Below, piece after piece: positions 8,777-17,762 of a stretch of DNA of 64,000 nucleotides. Position 1 is the first letter of the stretch. Every line of letters begins with the position of its first letter. The DNA lies in contig NZ_QUNO01000029.1 in assembly GCF_003387475.1 (NCBI RefSeq), positions 33,483 through 97,482 on the forward strand, in the 5' to 3' direction. The position numbers and the translations under genes were made by a program. The notes below the pieces were generated by a model that was given only the letters and a program-made list of their open reading frames with translations, ran no database searches and was not told the DNA's origin. The stretch comes from Kutzneria buriramensis. Lineage in GTDB: Bacteria; Actinomycetota; Actinomycetes; Mycobacteriales; Pseudonocardiaceae.

Positions 8777-11700
8777 TCGGCCTCTTCCCGATATCCGCCC
8801 GATCGCCCCAGTCGCTGCGATCCAACGCGGAACGCCTGGCGCACTGGCTGGAGAACGAGGGCGCCGAGGTCTCGTTGCCGGATGTCGGCTACACCTTGGC
8901 CCGGCGGCGAGCCCATCTCACCGAACGGTTGACCGTCGTCGCCGACGATCGCGAGCAGTTGATCGACCGGCTGCGCCGCGGCGACTACGACCGCGCGACG
9001 TCGGCCGCACCGCAGGCCGGTGCTGTCTTCGTGTTCTCCGGCCACGGCTCGCAGTGGACGGGCATGGGCCGGGAACTGATGACCTGCGAACCCGTGTTCG
9101 CCGGCCTGGTCGAGGAGCTCGAAGACGTCTTCGCCCACGAGTGCGGCCGGGCGCTGTCGGAGCTGATGACCGGTGAGGATCTCGGTTCCGCCAGCATGGC
9201 ATTGGTTCAGCCGACGCTGTTCGCCACGCAGGTGGGGTTGGCGAGGACGTGGCAGCACTACGGGATCGAACCGGCGGCGGTCATCGGGCACTCGATGGGT
9301 GAGGTTGCCGCGGCAGTGGTGGCAGGTGCGTTGTCGGCTGCCGATGGAGCGCGGGTGATCTGCCGGCGTTCGGCGCTGATCGAACGGCGGCTGACCGATC
9401 ACGGTGCTGCCGCCCTTGTGGAGTTGCCCGCCGCGAAGGTGATGCGGATGATCGGCCCCGACGGCGTGCTCGACCTCGCCGTGTACAGCTCGACCAGGGC
9501 GTCCGTGGTGACGGGACGTCCCGAGGATGTGGAACGGTTCATCGACGGCTGCGAGGCCGTCGGGATCATCGCGCGTCGGGTGCCGGGGGTGCGGTTCGCC
9601 GCGCACAGCCGGCACGTCGACTCCATCATCGACGAGTTGACCACGAGCCTCGGCGATATCGAACCAAGTGGCCTGGTGACCCCCTGTTATGGCACGGCGT
9701 TGCCGGGCGCGCCGCCGTCGTTCGATGCGGGTTACTGGGCGGACAACTTGCGCAATCCGGTTCGGTTCACGCAGGCGTTGCAGGCCGCGGCGGCGGACGG
9801 CTACCGGTGTTTCATCGAGATCTCACCTCATCCGGTCGTGGTGCCCGCCATTGTGGACACATTGGGCGACTCCGGGATCACCGGCGCCTCCGCGCTCTGC
9901 TCACTCAGGCGGGAGCAGCCCGCGCGGCCGACTCTGCTGGCCAACATCGGCCGGGCGCATTGCCGTGGGCTGACCGTCGACTGGGCAACCGTGCACCCCG
10001 TCGGCCGGCTAGCCGAGTTGCCCACGATGGCGTGGAACCGGAAGCGGTACAGGGCGGTCATCCGGCGTTCTGACGACCTGCATCCGCTGCTCGGAGTGCA
10101 TGTCAAGCTGACCGACCGGCACATCTGGCAGGCAACTGTGGACCTCGACCACCTGCCTTGGCTTGCCGACCATCGAGTGAACACTCGAGCTGTGCTCCCA
10201 GGTTCGGCCTTTGTCGAGATGGTCTCCGCCGCTGCCTGCGCGGCATGGGAAGTGCCGATTGGCGCGGTCGAGATGTCCGATCTGGAGTTCCGGCGCCTGC
10301 TGCCGTTGTCACGGCCGGTGACACTGACGACCACCATGTCCCTGTCGGGCGACACCGCGAATGTGGAGATCAGCACGGACTCCGCCGTGCACGCGACCGC
10401 AACCGTCCGGCGGGCAGACCACCAGGCCGGTAGCGACATCGAAGGTGACATCGCGGCTGTGACCGAGTGGAGGGGCGCCGGCCCTCTCTATGAGCGGCTG
10501 CGTTCGACCGGGCAGGAACACGGCCCCGCGTTCGCGGGGGTGAACGCCGTGTCCGACGGCTGGTCCACAGTGTCGTGGCCGGACGAGTTGCCTCAGGACG
10601 GCCGGTTCACGCTGCATCCGGCGATGCTCGATGCCTGCATGCACGGGCTTGCCGCGCTGATCGCCGGGGAGAGGACCGGGACAGTTCTGCCGGTCGGGAT
10701 AGGGAGCGTGCGTGCTCGGCGCTCACTTGGCCGTGACCTGGTCTGCCGGGCGAGTGTCAAGTCCGCGCAGGACAGCGACACGCTCGCGACCGTTGACGTG
10801 TACGAGAAGTCGGGGGCATGGATCGCGACACTTGACGGAGTGCGGTTGCGTGAACTTCACGGCTCCCCGTCTTGGGAAGAACTGCTGTACGCCGTTGAGT
10901 GGGTCGATTCGCCGCGGACCAGTGGACAGACCGGACGGGTCCTCCGAATGCCGGACGGAGTCGACGGCCGGCAACTGGTGCTCGACCTCGCGACGACTCT
11001 GCGGGAGATCCTCACAGCCGGGCCGCCCTACGACCGTGTGATCGTCGCGATCGACGCGGCGAATCCGGAGCACGCCGCCCTGGCCGGTCTGGTTCGAACG
11101 CTCCGGCACGAGCATCCGGAGCTCCCGCTGTCCCTGGTGGACGACCCGGACGGCACCGCGGACATCGCGATGACCACGGAAGACGAGGTCACATACCGAG
11201 ACGGCAACCGTCGGGCGGCGCGGCTCATGCCCGTGGCGCTTCCCGCGCGAACGGACTCCGTGCTGGTCCGGCCGGATGGCGCTTACATCGTGACGGGAGG
11301 CACCCGCGGCCTCGGACTGCGGACCGCGGAATGGCTCGCGGAACAGGGCGCCGGCACGATCCTCCTGTGTGGCCGGTCAAGCCCTACGGTCGATGTCGCC
11401 AACGCTCTGGTGCTGACCGGCGACATCACAGAAACCGCCGAACGGGCCGTCGCGCTCGCTGAGAGCAGAGGGCACCGTCTGCGAGGTGTGGTGCACGCCG
11501 CCGGCGTGCTGGACGACGCTCTGCTGGAGGATCTCGACGATGACCGAATCCAGCGCGTGTGGCATCCCAAGGTCCTCGGCGCCCAGCGTCTGCGGGCCGC
11601 TCTGGGCGAGGGTTCGCTCGACTGGTGGGTCAGCTATTCGTCGCTGGCGTCGGTGATCGGTGCCCCCGGACAGGCCGCGCACGCGGCGGCAAACGCGTGG

Positions 11701-12360
11701 CTCGACGCGTTCGGAACCCAGTTGCGCGGCGAGGGCATCCGGGCGATCACCGTCAACTGGGGCCGTTGGTCGGAGATCGGCTCGGTGACCGGCAAGCAGG
11801 TCGCCGGGCTTGCCGGGATACCGACCAGCACGGGCATGGCGGTCCTCGGGGAGATCCTGGCGAGGGATATCGCCCAGGTCAGTGTGGCAAGGTTCGACAG
11901 CGCCGGGCTCGCCGCGGCGTACCCGCACATCGCCCGGTCGGACTTCTTCGCTCATTTCCACCCCACAGCACGGTTCTCCGTCGACTCGCTTGCCGGGCAC
12001 AACGACCAGGACCGCCGCCGGATGGTCGGCACACGGGTGATCGCCCGTGCCGGGGCGGTGCTCGGGTTCGAACCGGGCGAACTGCCCGAAGACCGGCCGC
12101 TGGTGCACGCCGGGCTGGATTCGCTGGGCGCGGTGAAGATCAAGAACGCGATCCGGGAGGACTTCGCCGTGGAGATCCCGGTCGCCCGCCTGCTTGGCGG
12201 CCACACGGTCGCGGAGTTGACGGACGACGTGATGAACGAGCTCGGGAACGCGACCGGGGACCCGACCGCTGACTCGGCCGTGGCCTCGGCAGCGGCCGAC
12301 CGTGCGCGCACCCGTGCGACGCTGACGGCGAAACGCCGCGCGGTGAGGAGGCGGTCGTGA
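8773..12360 (+). CDS. PKS: AT-DH-KR-ACP (no ketosynthase)
   Basis: 1195 residues. The AT (about 80-370) has GHSMGE and a catalytic His in VRFAAHSRHVD; the specificity tetrad FAAH is neither the common malonyl nor methylmalonyl type, so the extender unit is uncertain. The DH (about 435-700) has HRVNTRAVLP, where Thr replaces the usual Gly of HxxxGxxxxP, and DACMH. The KR (about 830-1000) has GGTRGLG and a B-type LDD, but the catalytic Tyr position reads GQAAHAAANAW, a His. The C-terminal ACP has GLDSLGAV. The KS comes from the protein encoded at 6427 or 12357. The style resembles mycobacterial lipid PKSs. Confidence 0.9.
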   Translation: MIGLFPISARSPQSLRSNAERLAHWLENEGAEVSLPDVGYTLARRRAHLTERLTVVADDREQLIDRLRRGDYDRATSAAPQAGAVFVFSGHGSQWTGMGRELMTCEPVFAGLVEELEDVFAHECGRALSELMTGEDLGSASMALVQPTLFATQVGLARTWQHYGIEPAAVIGHSMGEVAAAVVAGALSAADGARVICRRSALIERRLTDHGAAALVELPAAKVMRMIGPDGVLDLAVYSSTRASVVTGRPEDVERFIDGCEAVGIIARRVPGVRFAAHSRHVDSIIDELTTSLGDIEPSGLVTPCYGTALPGAPPSFDAGYWADNLRNPVRFTQALQAAAADGYRCFIEISPHPVVVPAIVDTLGDSGITGASALCSLRREQPARPTLLANIGRAHCRGLTVDWATVHPVGRLAELPTMAWNRKRYRAVIRRSDDLHPLLGVHVKLTDRHIWQATVDLDHLPWLADHRVNTRAVLPGSAFVEMVSAAACAAWEVPIGAVEMSDLEFRRLLPLSRPVTLTTTMSLSGDTANVEISTDSAVHATATVRRADHQAGSDIEGDIAAVTEWRGAGPLYERLRSTGQEHGPAFAGVNAVSDGWSTVSWPDELPQDGRFTLHPAMLDACMHGLAALIAGERTGTVLPVGIGSVRARRSLGRDLVCRASVKSAQDSDTLATVDVYEKSGAWIATLDGVRLRELHGSPSWEELLYAVEWVDSPRTSGQTGRVLRMPDGVDGRQLVLDLATTLREILTAGPPYDRVIVAIDAANPEHAALAGLVRTLRHEHPELPLSLVDDPDGTADIAMTTEDEVTYRDGNRRAARLMPVALPARTDSVLVRPDGAYIVTGGTRGLGLRTAEWLAEQGAGTILLCGRSSPTVDVANALVLTGDITETAERAVALAESRGHRLRGVVHAAGVLDDALLEDLDDDRIQRVWHPKVLGAQRLRAALGEGSLDWWVSYSSLASVIGAPGQAAHAAANAWLDAFGTQLRGEGIRAITVNWGRWSEIGSVTGKQVAGLAGIPTSTGMAVLGEILARDIAQVSVARFDSAGLAAAYPHIARSDFFAHFHPTARFSVDSLAGHNDQDRRRMVGTRVIARAGAVLGFEPGELPEDRPLVHAGLDSLGAVKIKNAIREDFAVEIPVARLLGGHTVAELTDDVMNELGNATGDPTADSAVASAAADRARTRATLTAKRRAVRRRS

Positions 12361-15300
12361 ACGCCGGGGAATCCATCGCTGTCATCGGGATGGCAGGTCG
12401 ATTTCCGAAGGCCGGTGACCTCGACGAATACTGGGCGAACCTCGTGGCCGGCCGGGACTGTCTCGACGACCTAGGCGAAGGTGAGTTGCGGGCCAACGGT
12501 GTTCCCGAGGGTGTGCTGCGCAACCCCGACTACGTCCGCAGGGCGGCCAGTCTCGCCGGGTTTGCCGAGTTCGACGCGGAGTTCTTCGGTTTCGCACCGG
12601 GAATGGCCGCGGCGCTTGACCCACAGCAACGGTTGTTCCTCGAAAGCTGTTGGCACGCTTTGGAGGACGCGGCCTACCTGCCGAGTGTTGTCGACGGCGC
12701 GATCGGTGTGTTCGGCGCCGGTTCGTTCACCGGTTACCTACAGCACACCTTGCTGTCGCAGCGCGACCCGCGGCAGTTCCTCGACACGGGTACCTCCACC
12801 GCAGTCGTCGAGGCATTGACCATGGGGGACAACAACTTCTTTGCCACCAGGGTGGCGCACACGCTGAACCTCCACGGTCCCGCGCTCACCGTGCAGACCG
12901 CGTGCTCCAGTTCGCTGGTCGCGGTACATCTGGCGTGCCAGAGCTTGCTCTTGGGGGAGTGCGACATGGCGTTGGCCGGCGGAATGACGGTGAAGGTGCC
13001 GCACCGGGTCGGTTATGTCCACGACATCGACTCGATGATGTCCGCGGACGGTCGGTGCAGGCCCTTCGACGCGGCGGCGAACGGCACGGTCTTCGGCAGC
13101 GGCGGTGGCGCCGTTGTGCTCAAGAGGCTGTCGGACGCGGTGGCGGACAAGGACAATGTCCGTGCGGTCATCCGTGGCAGTGCCACGAACAACGACGGTT
13201 CGCTGAAGATGGGGTTTGCGGCGCCCAGCGTGCGGATGCAGTCCGCGGTGGTCGCCGAAGCTCTCGCCGTGGCCGGGTTCGAACCACAGGACATCGGATA
13301 CGTCGAAGCGCACGGAACGGGCACCACGCTTGGTGATCCGGTGGAAATGGCCGCTCTGCGGACCGCGCTGCCGACTGCCGAGGACTGCGTGGTGAGCTCG
13401 GTCAAGGGCAACATCGGCCACCTGGAAGCGGCCTCGGGGATCGCCGGGCTCATCAAGGCCGTGCTCGCGCTGGAGAACGGCTGGATCCCCGGTACCGCAC
13501 ACTTCACCGAACCGAATCGGGAACTGAGGCTCGATGACTCGCCGTTCGTCGTCCGAGCAGACGGCACCGGTTGGGGAGAGCGGCCGAAGATCGCCGGAGT
13601 GACCTCGTTGGGCATGGGCGGCACCAACGCGCATGTGGTCGTCGCGGAAACGCCACGCCGTCCGGAACGGCCCGCGGACCAACGTCCCAGTGTGCTCGTG
13701 CTCAGCGCGCGGAACCAGAACGCGCTCACGGATATGCGGCAAGCCCTGGCTGCCCACCTTCGACGTAAGCCGGAGATCCCGCTGGCAGACGTGGCGCACA
13801 GTCTGTCTGTCGGCAGGCACCAGTTCGAGCACCGCTTCGCGGTCATGGCGTCGACAGCGGCGGAAGCGGTTGACCTGCTGGAGTCGGGGCAAGGCCTGGC
13901 GGACCCGCAACCCGTGCCGGCAAACCCGGACGCGATGCGCGTTTCCCTACCCGGCTATGCTTTCCAGCGAGAACACCATTGGATAGAGCCCCGTGCGACC
14001 GCTGTCGTTCAGGCCAGTCCGGCAATTCCGGGCGACCACCGCGACGTGCTCGCCGATCTATGGCGGGAGACACTCGGTGTCGACGACGTCGCGCCGAACG
14101 ACAGCTTCTTCGAGCAGGGCGGCGACTCCGTCATGGCCACGGCATTTGTGTCACGGGCGCGGACACAGGGAATCGACATGCGCCCCAAGGATCTGTTCGA
14201 CAACTCGACGTTCGATTCGCTTGTCGCCCACGTCGAAGCCAGGACCGCGCCGGTCGCGCAACCGGTGGAGGACCGCCGCATCCCCTTGACACCGACGCAG
14301 TTGTGGTATCTGAGTGCTTCCGGGCATCGACAGACACCGTTGCTGTTCCGGCTCGCGCCCGACTTGGATCGAGCGATCGTGCAACGGGCTGTCGCGGCGG
14401 TCACCGCACGGCACGATGCGTTGGGCCTGGTCCCGACAATGTCGCATGGCGTGTGGTACCAGGAGAGGCGCGAGCTGCGGAGAGAACTGCCATTGGTCAC
14501 CGCTGACGTCGACAGCCTGAAGACAGCCGATGCGGTGCTGGACCTCGTCGGCGAAACAGCCTTCGTGGACACGGTTGACGCCGTCTTCCTTGCCGTGGTG
14601 GTAAATCAGGTGGATCGAGCGTCCGCGCGGATCCTCACCGAAGAGCTCATCACGGCGTGCGATCATCTCCTCGCCGGAAACGCGGTGACGCTGCCCGAGA
14701 CGACGGCCTGGGCGCGATGGGCCCGGTACACGCAGGACCTGGTGAACGACCAGAGCCTGTTCGCCGAGCTGGACCATTGGACGGCGACTCTCGACGTTCC
14801 ACCCGACGGTCTGTCCGTGTCGAATCCTGCTGGACCATGGCAGGTGCTCAGGTACGCCGCCAAGGCTGAACCGCTGACCGCCGTTCGGCGCCGCGCACAG
14901 GCCAAATGGGCAGAACTCCTGCTCACCGCCATGACCTCGGCCTGGCATCGGCTCACCGGACGAACCACGATGACTGTGGACGTGCTGGGCAGCGTCCGGC
15001 AGGCAAACCCGGCGATGAGCCTCGACAGGTCAGTGGGACTGTACTCGGCGATCTACCCGGTCACCTTCACCGCGGCGGAGAACAGGCTCGACGCCGTCCG
15101 GCAGTCCTGGCGAGATGTTCCCCGGCACGGCCTGGGTTATGGCGTGCTTCGCCACCTCTACGGCCCGACGGCAGAGCGCTTCCGCGACCTACCCGAGCCC
15201 AGCGTGTTGTTCGCTGCACAAGGGGCAGTAGGCAGGCCCGTCCGCGCGTCCCGTCAACCGCTTTCCCGGATGGCTCTGGACGTTGCCCCGACCGGTCGCC

Positions 15301-15443
15301 ACCCTGTCGAGGTGCGTTGCCACACCGCCGACGGCGCATTCGTCGTCGAGTGGTGGCACGATCCGGACCGGTGCGACACTGCTCTGCTCGCCGCCTGGAA
15401 TGACCAGACCGCGGTCGTGCTTGACGCGCTGGCATCGCCATGA
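12357..15443 (+). CDS. PKS/NRPS hybrid: KS-(AT-less linker)-ACP-degenerate epimerisation-type domain
   Basis: 1028 residues from a GTG overlapping the upstream stop. The KS (1-430) is intact ([35 protein letters not shown]). The KS-AT linker (VLVLSARNQNAL) runs straight into a post-AT-type linker (LPGYAFQREHHW) with no AT between. A carrier domain follows (EQGGDSVMATAF, about 560-635). The last 385 residues match the epimerisation subtype of condensation domains (RIPLTPTQLWYL, DRSVGLYSAIYPV, GLGYGVLRHLYG), but the HHxxxDG position reads VVNQVDR, with both His and the Gly lost. It must use an AT in trans; the terminal domain is probably structural or a release/docking unit. Confidence 0.88.
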   Translation: MNAGESIAVIGMAGRFPKAGDLDEYWANLVAGRDCLDDLGEGELRANGVPEGVLRNPDYVRRAASLAGFAEFDAEFFGFAPGMAAALDPQQRLFLESCWHALEDAAYLPSVVDGAIGVFGAGSFTGYLQHTLLSQRDPRQFLDTGTSTAVVEALTMGDNNFFATRVAHTLNLHGPALTVQTACSSSLVAVHLACQSLLLGECDMALAGGMTVKVPHRVGYVHDIDSMMSADGRCRPFDAAANGTVFGSGGGAVVLKRLSDAVADKDNVRAVIRGSATNNDGSLKMGFAAPSVRMQSAVVAEALAVAGFEPQDIGYVEAHGTGTTLGDPVEMAALRTALPTAEDCVVSSVKGNIGHLEAASGIAGLIKAVLALENGWIPGTAHFTEPNRELRLDDSPFVVRADGTGWGERPKIAGVTSLGMGGTNAHVVVAETPRRPERPADQRPSVLVLSARNQNALTDMRQALAAHLRRKPEIPLADVAHSLSVGRHQFEHRFAVMASTAAEAVDLLESGQGLADPQPVPANPDAMRVSLPGYAFQREHHWIEPRATAVVQASPAIPGDHRDVLADLWRETLGVDDVAPNDSFFEQGGDSVMATAFVSRARTQGIDMRPKDLFDNSTFDSLVAHVEARTAPVAQPVEDRRIPLTPTQLWYLSASGHRQTPLLFRLAPDLDRAIVQRAVAAVTARHDALGLVPTMSHGVWYQERRELRRELPLVTADVDSLKTADAVLDLVGETAFVDTVDAVFLAVVVNQVDRASARILTEELITACDHLLAGNAVTLPETTAWARWARYTQDLVNDQSLFAELDHWTATLDVPPDGLSVSNPAGPWQVLRYAAKAEPLTAVRRRAQAKWAELLLTAMTSAWHRLTGRTTMTVDVLGSVRQANPAMSLDRSVGLYSAIYPVTFTAAENRLDAVRQSWRDVPRHGLGYGVLRHLYGPTAERFRDLPEPSVLFAAQGAVGRPVRASRQPLSRMALDVAPTGRHPVEVRCHTADGAFVVEWWHDPDRCDTALLAAWNDQTAVVLDALASP

Positions 15444-15444
15444 C

Positions 15445-15473
15445 GGATCCACCCGTACCCGTCTGGTGGGTCC
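15445..15473. terminator. Hairpin between convergent genes at the end of the PKS operon
   Basis: Directly after the PKS stop, GGATCCACC (15445-15453) can pair with GGTGGGTCC (15465-15473) across an 11-nt loop, with one mismatched pair. No U-tract follows, which is common in actinomycetes. It could end transcription from both sides. Confidence 0.5.
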
Positions 15474-15494
15474 ACAGCTGACGAGTTCCCGCGG

Positions 15495-16142
15495 TCACTG
15501 CCGGTCGCCAGCCGGCGTGACGGCGGGGCAGGTGGCCGTGCCGACCACGACGGGGCGCACCATCGGCGGCGCCTTGGGCATCGTGTGGTGGCCGAGTTCC
15601 CCGACTGTGAAGCCGGCGTCCCGGATCGACGTCACGGTCGGGCGGTTGCACTCGCAGCCCACGACCAACCGGTTCAGCCAGTTCAGGCGGTCCTGCGTCC
15701 GGGCCAGCCCGGGCTCCGCGGACCGGACGTGTTCCATGAACAGCAGCCGGCCGTCGGAGCGCAGCACGCGCCGGATCTCGCGCAGCGCCCGCTGCTGGTC
15801 GGTGACCCCGCACAGCACCAGCGAGGAGACGACGGTGTCGAAGGTGTTGTCCTCGAACGGCAAATCCTCGGCTGGGGCCTGCAACACGGTCACCGGACGG
15901 TCGGCCGTCTCGGCGCGGCGCTTGAGGCGGCGCAGCATCGACACGTCCGGCTCGGTGACGGTCACGGACCGCACGTTCGGAGTGTAGGCGGCGAGGCTCG
16001 CGCCGGTCCCGCCGCCGATCTCCAGCACGTCGCCGCTCGCGTCGGCGAGCAGCCTGTCACGCAGCCCGGTCAGCAGCAGCTGCTCGGCGTCGGCCATGAG
16101 CCGGTCGTAGCCGGCGGCGAACAACACACTACGGATTCCCAT
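15495..16142 (-). CDS. Class I SAM-dependent methyltransferase
   Basis: 215 residues with the SAM-binding glycine loop VLEIGGGTGASL near residue 38, an acidic motif in TVTEPDVSM, and LVLCGVTDQQRALREIRRVL in the Methyltransf_11 post-I region. The arrangement resembles UbiE/METTL7-like small-molecule or lipid methyltransferases. The ATG at 16142 is chosen because GAGG lies 7 nt upstream; an in-frame ATG at 16205 would add 21 residues but has no clear ribosome binding site. It is convergent with the PKS operon and probably not part of it, though a tailoring role cannot be excluded. Confidence 0.75.
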   Translation of the reverse strand: MGIRSVLFAAGYDRLMADAEQLLLTGLRDRLLADASGDVLEIGGGTGASLAAYTPNVRSVTVTEPDVSMLRRLKRRAETADRPVTVLQAPAEDLPFEDNTFDTVVSSLVLCGVTDQQRALREIRRVLRSDGRLLFMEHVRSAEPGLARTQDRLNWLNRLVVGCECNRPTVTSIRDAGFTVGELGHHTMPKAPPMVRPVVVGTATCPAVTPAGDRQ

Positions 16143-16223
16143 GTCTGCCTCGCTTTCCTCGATCTCCAGGAAGTCGAAGCTAGGCGGATTCGCCGCCGTG
16201 GACATGAGGCAGTTGCCCCATAG

Positions 16224-17762
16224 CTAGTCGTCGAGCAGACCGTTGCGCATCGCGAAGAGGCTGGCGGTGGCCCGGTTGGTTGCGTCGATCTTCGCGTAGA
16301 TGTGCTCGACGTGGTTGCGGGCGGTCTTGGGCGAGATGGCCAGCCGCGTCGCGATCTGACGGGTCGGCAGCCCCCGGGCGAGCAGCCGCAGCACGTCGAT
16401 CTCGCGCCGGGTCAGCCGCGCCGGCCCGGTCACGGTGCGCGGCACCCGATGCCCGGCGGACTCCAACACGGCATCCACCGCACCCACGTCCAGCCGGCCG
16501 CTCGTGGCCTCTGCCCGCAGGAATGCCGCCGCCTCGGCCGGCCGCAGCGCCGGCCGGTGCGGCCGCTCCTCGATCTTGGTCCGGTACGCCTGCGCCGCCG
16601 CGATGATCCGGCCGGGCAGCGAGATCGCCGCGCCGGGCAGTTGCCGCGGATACCCCGAGCCGTCGAGCCGTTCGTGGCACTGCGCCGCGACCGCGCCGAT
16701 CGGGGCGAGCACCGCCGACTGCCGCAGCATCCGCTCCGTAAGGTGCGGATACAGCTGCACGCGCTCCAGCTCACCCAGCCCGAGGGGCCCGGGCTTGTCC
16801 CAGATCGAATTCGACACGCCCAGCCGCCCCCACCCGTGCACCAGCGCCGCCCGGCGCAGCAGGCTCACGTCCGCCACCGGCAGGGCCAGCCGCTGCGCGG
16901 CTCCCACGGCCAGCTCGGCGACGGCCCGGGCGTGGCCGAGCATGTACGGCGACTTCAGGTCGACGAAGTCCGCGATCGCCAGCAGCGCCCGGTCGAACTC
17001 CGCTTGGCTCATCCGCATGCCCAGCGCCGGTTCGGCGTCGATGACCGCGTCCCATGTCCGCAGCCCGTCCAGGCCGTCGAAGACGTCCTCGCCGACCAGG
17101 TCCGCCAGCGTCGGGTCGAACTGGCGGCCCGCCCGTGCCCGCGCCAGCCGCACCGCGCCGGCCACGCCGCCGACCCGGTGCGCGACCTCCGTGAACTCGG
17201 CCAGTTGCGTCAGCCGGGCGGCGATCGGCACGTCACGGCCGCTGAGCCGGCCCGGCCAGCCCTTGCCGTCCCACTGCTCGTACGAGGCCCCGACCGCCTC
17301 CTGCACCACGTCCGGCAACCCCAGCTGCTCGGCGAGCATGCGGGCCAGGCGGGCGTGGCTGTTGATCATTTCGCCGAAGTCGCGACGACCGGAGACGGCG
17401 AACTCCAGCCCGAGCCGGAAGCGGTGCAGCATGGACTGGCCGGCGCCGAACAGCCGCAGCGTCGCCTGCGCGTTCGACAGGCTGCCCAGCTCGTGCTCGT
17501 ACTTGCCGCTCTTGAAGGCGATGTCGTCGCTGAACCACTTCGCCTGCTCGTGCGCGTCCGAATGACAGCCCACGTTGACCAGCAGCGCCGTGTAGTAGAC
17601 GGACAGCCGGTCCTCGTCGGGCAGCCCCACCCGGTCGGCCAGCCGCAGCGCGATCAGGCACTCCCGCAGCACGTGCTCCATCGGCTGGCCGAACCCGAGG
17701 TCGACGCCCAGCGACAGGGCCGCGACCACCTCGGCCAGCCGCAGGTCGCTCACGGCGCGCAC
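16224..17762 (-). CDS. HD-GYP-like sensor with C-terminal LuxR helix-turn-helix
   Basis: 512 residues. Two HD-GYP-like halves can be traced: the first ends in EQWDGKGWPG near residue 170, the second contains LVHGWGRLGVSN near 310 and CHERLDGSGYP near 365. Both lack a canonical HD pair (HG in the second, none clear in the first), so cyclic-di-GMP hydrolysis is doubtful and ligand sensing more likely. Residues about 445-512 are a LuxR HTH (LTRREIDVLRLLARGLPTRQ). Its start overlaps the end of the ATPase gene by 13 bases, so the two are translationally coupled and probably work together. Confidence 0.8.
   Translation of the reverse strand: MRAVSDLRLAEVVAALSLGVDLGFGQPMEHVLRECLIALRLADRVGLPDEDRLSVYYTALLVNVGCHSDAHEQAKWFSDDIAFKSGKYEHELGSLSNAQATLRLFGAGQSMLHRFRLGLEFAVSGRRDFGEMINSHARLARMLAEQLGLPDVVQEAVGASYEQWDGKGWPGRLSGRDVPIAARLTQLAEFTEVAHRVGGVAGAVRLARARAGRQFDPTLADLVGEDVFDGLDGLRTWDAVIDAEPALGMRMSQAEFDRALLAIADFVDLKSPYMLGHARAVAELAVGAAQRLALPVADVSLLRRAALVHGWGRLGVSNSIWDKPGPLGLGELERVQLYPHLTERMLRQSAVLAPIGAVAAQCHERLDGSGYPRQLPGAAISLPGRIIAAAQAYRTKIEERPHRPALRPAEAAAFLRAEATSGRLDVGAVDAVLESAGHRVPRTVTGPARLTRREIDVLRLLARGLPTRQIATRLAISPKTARNHVEHIYAKIDATNRATASLFAMRNGLLDD

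Noticed and set aside
17588..17604. GTGTAGTAG-like string resembling half a BlaI site
   Set aside because: No opposing CTACTACA half-site at N4 spacing, and it lies well inside the HD-GYP/LuxR coding region.
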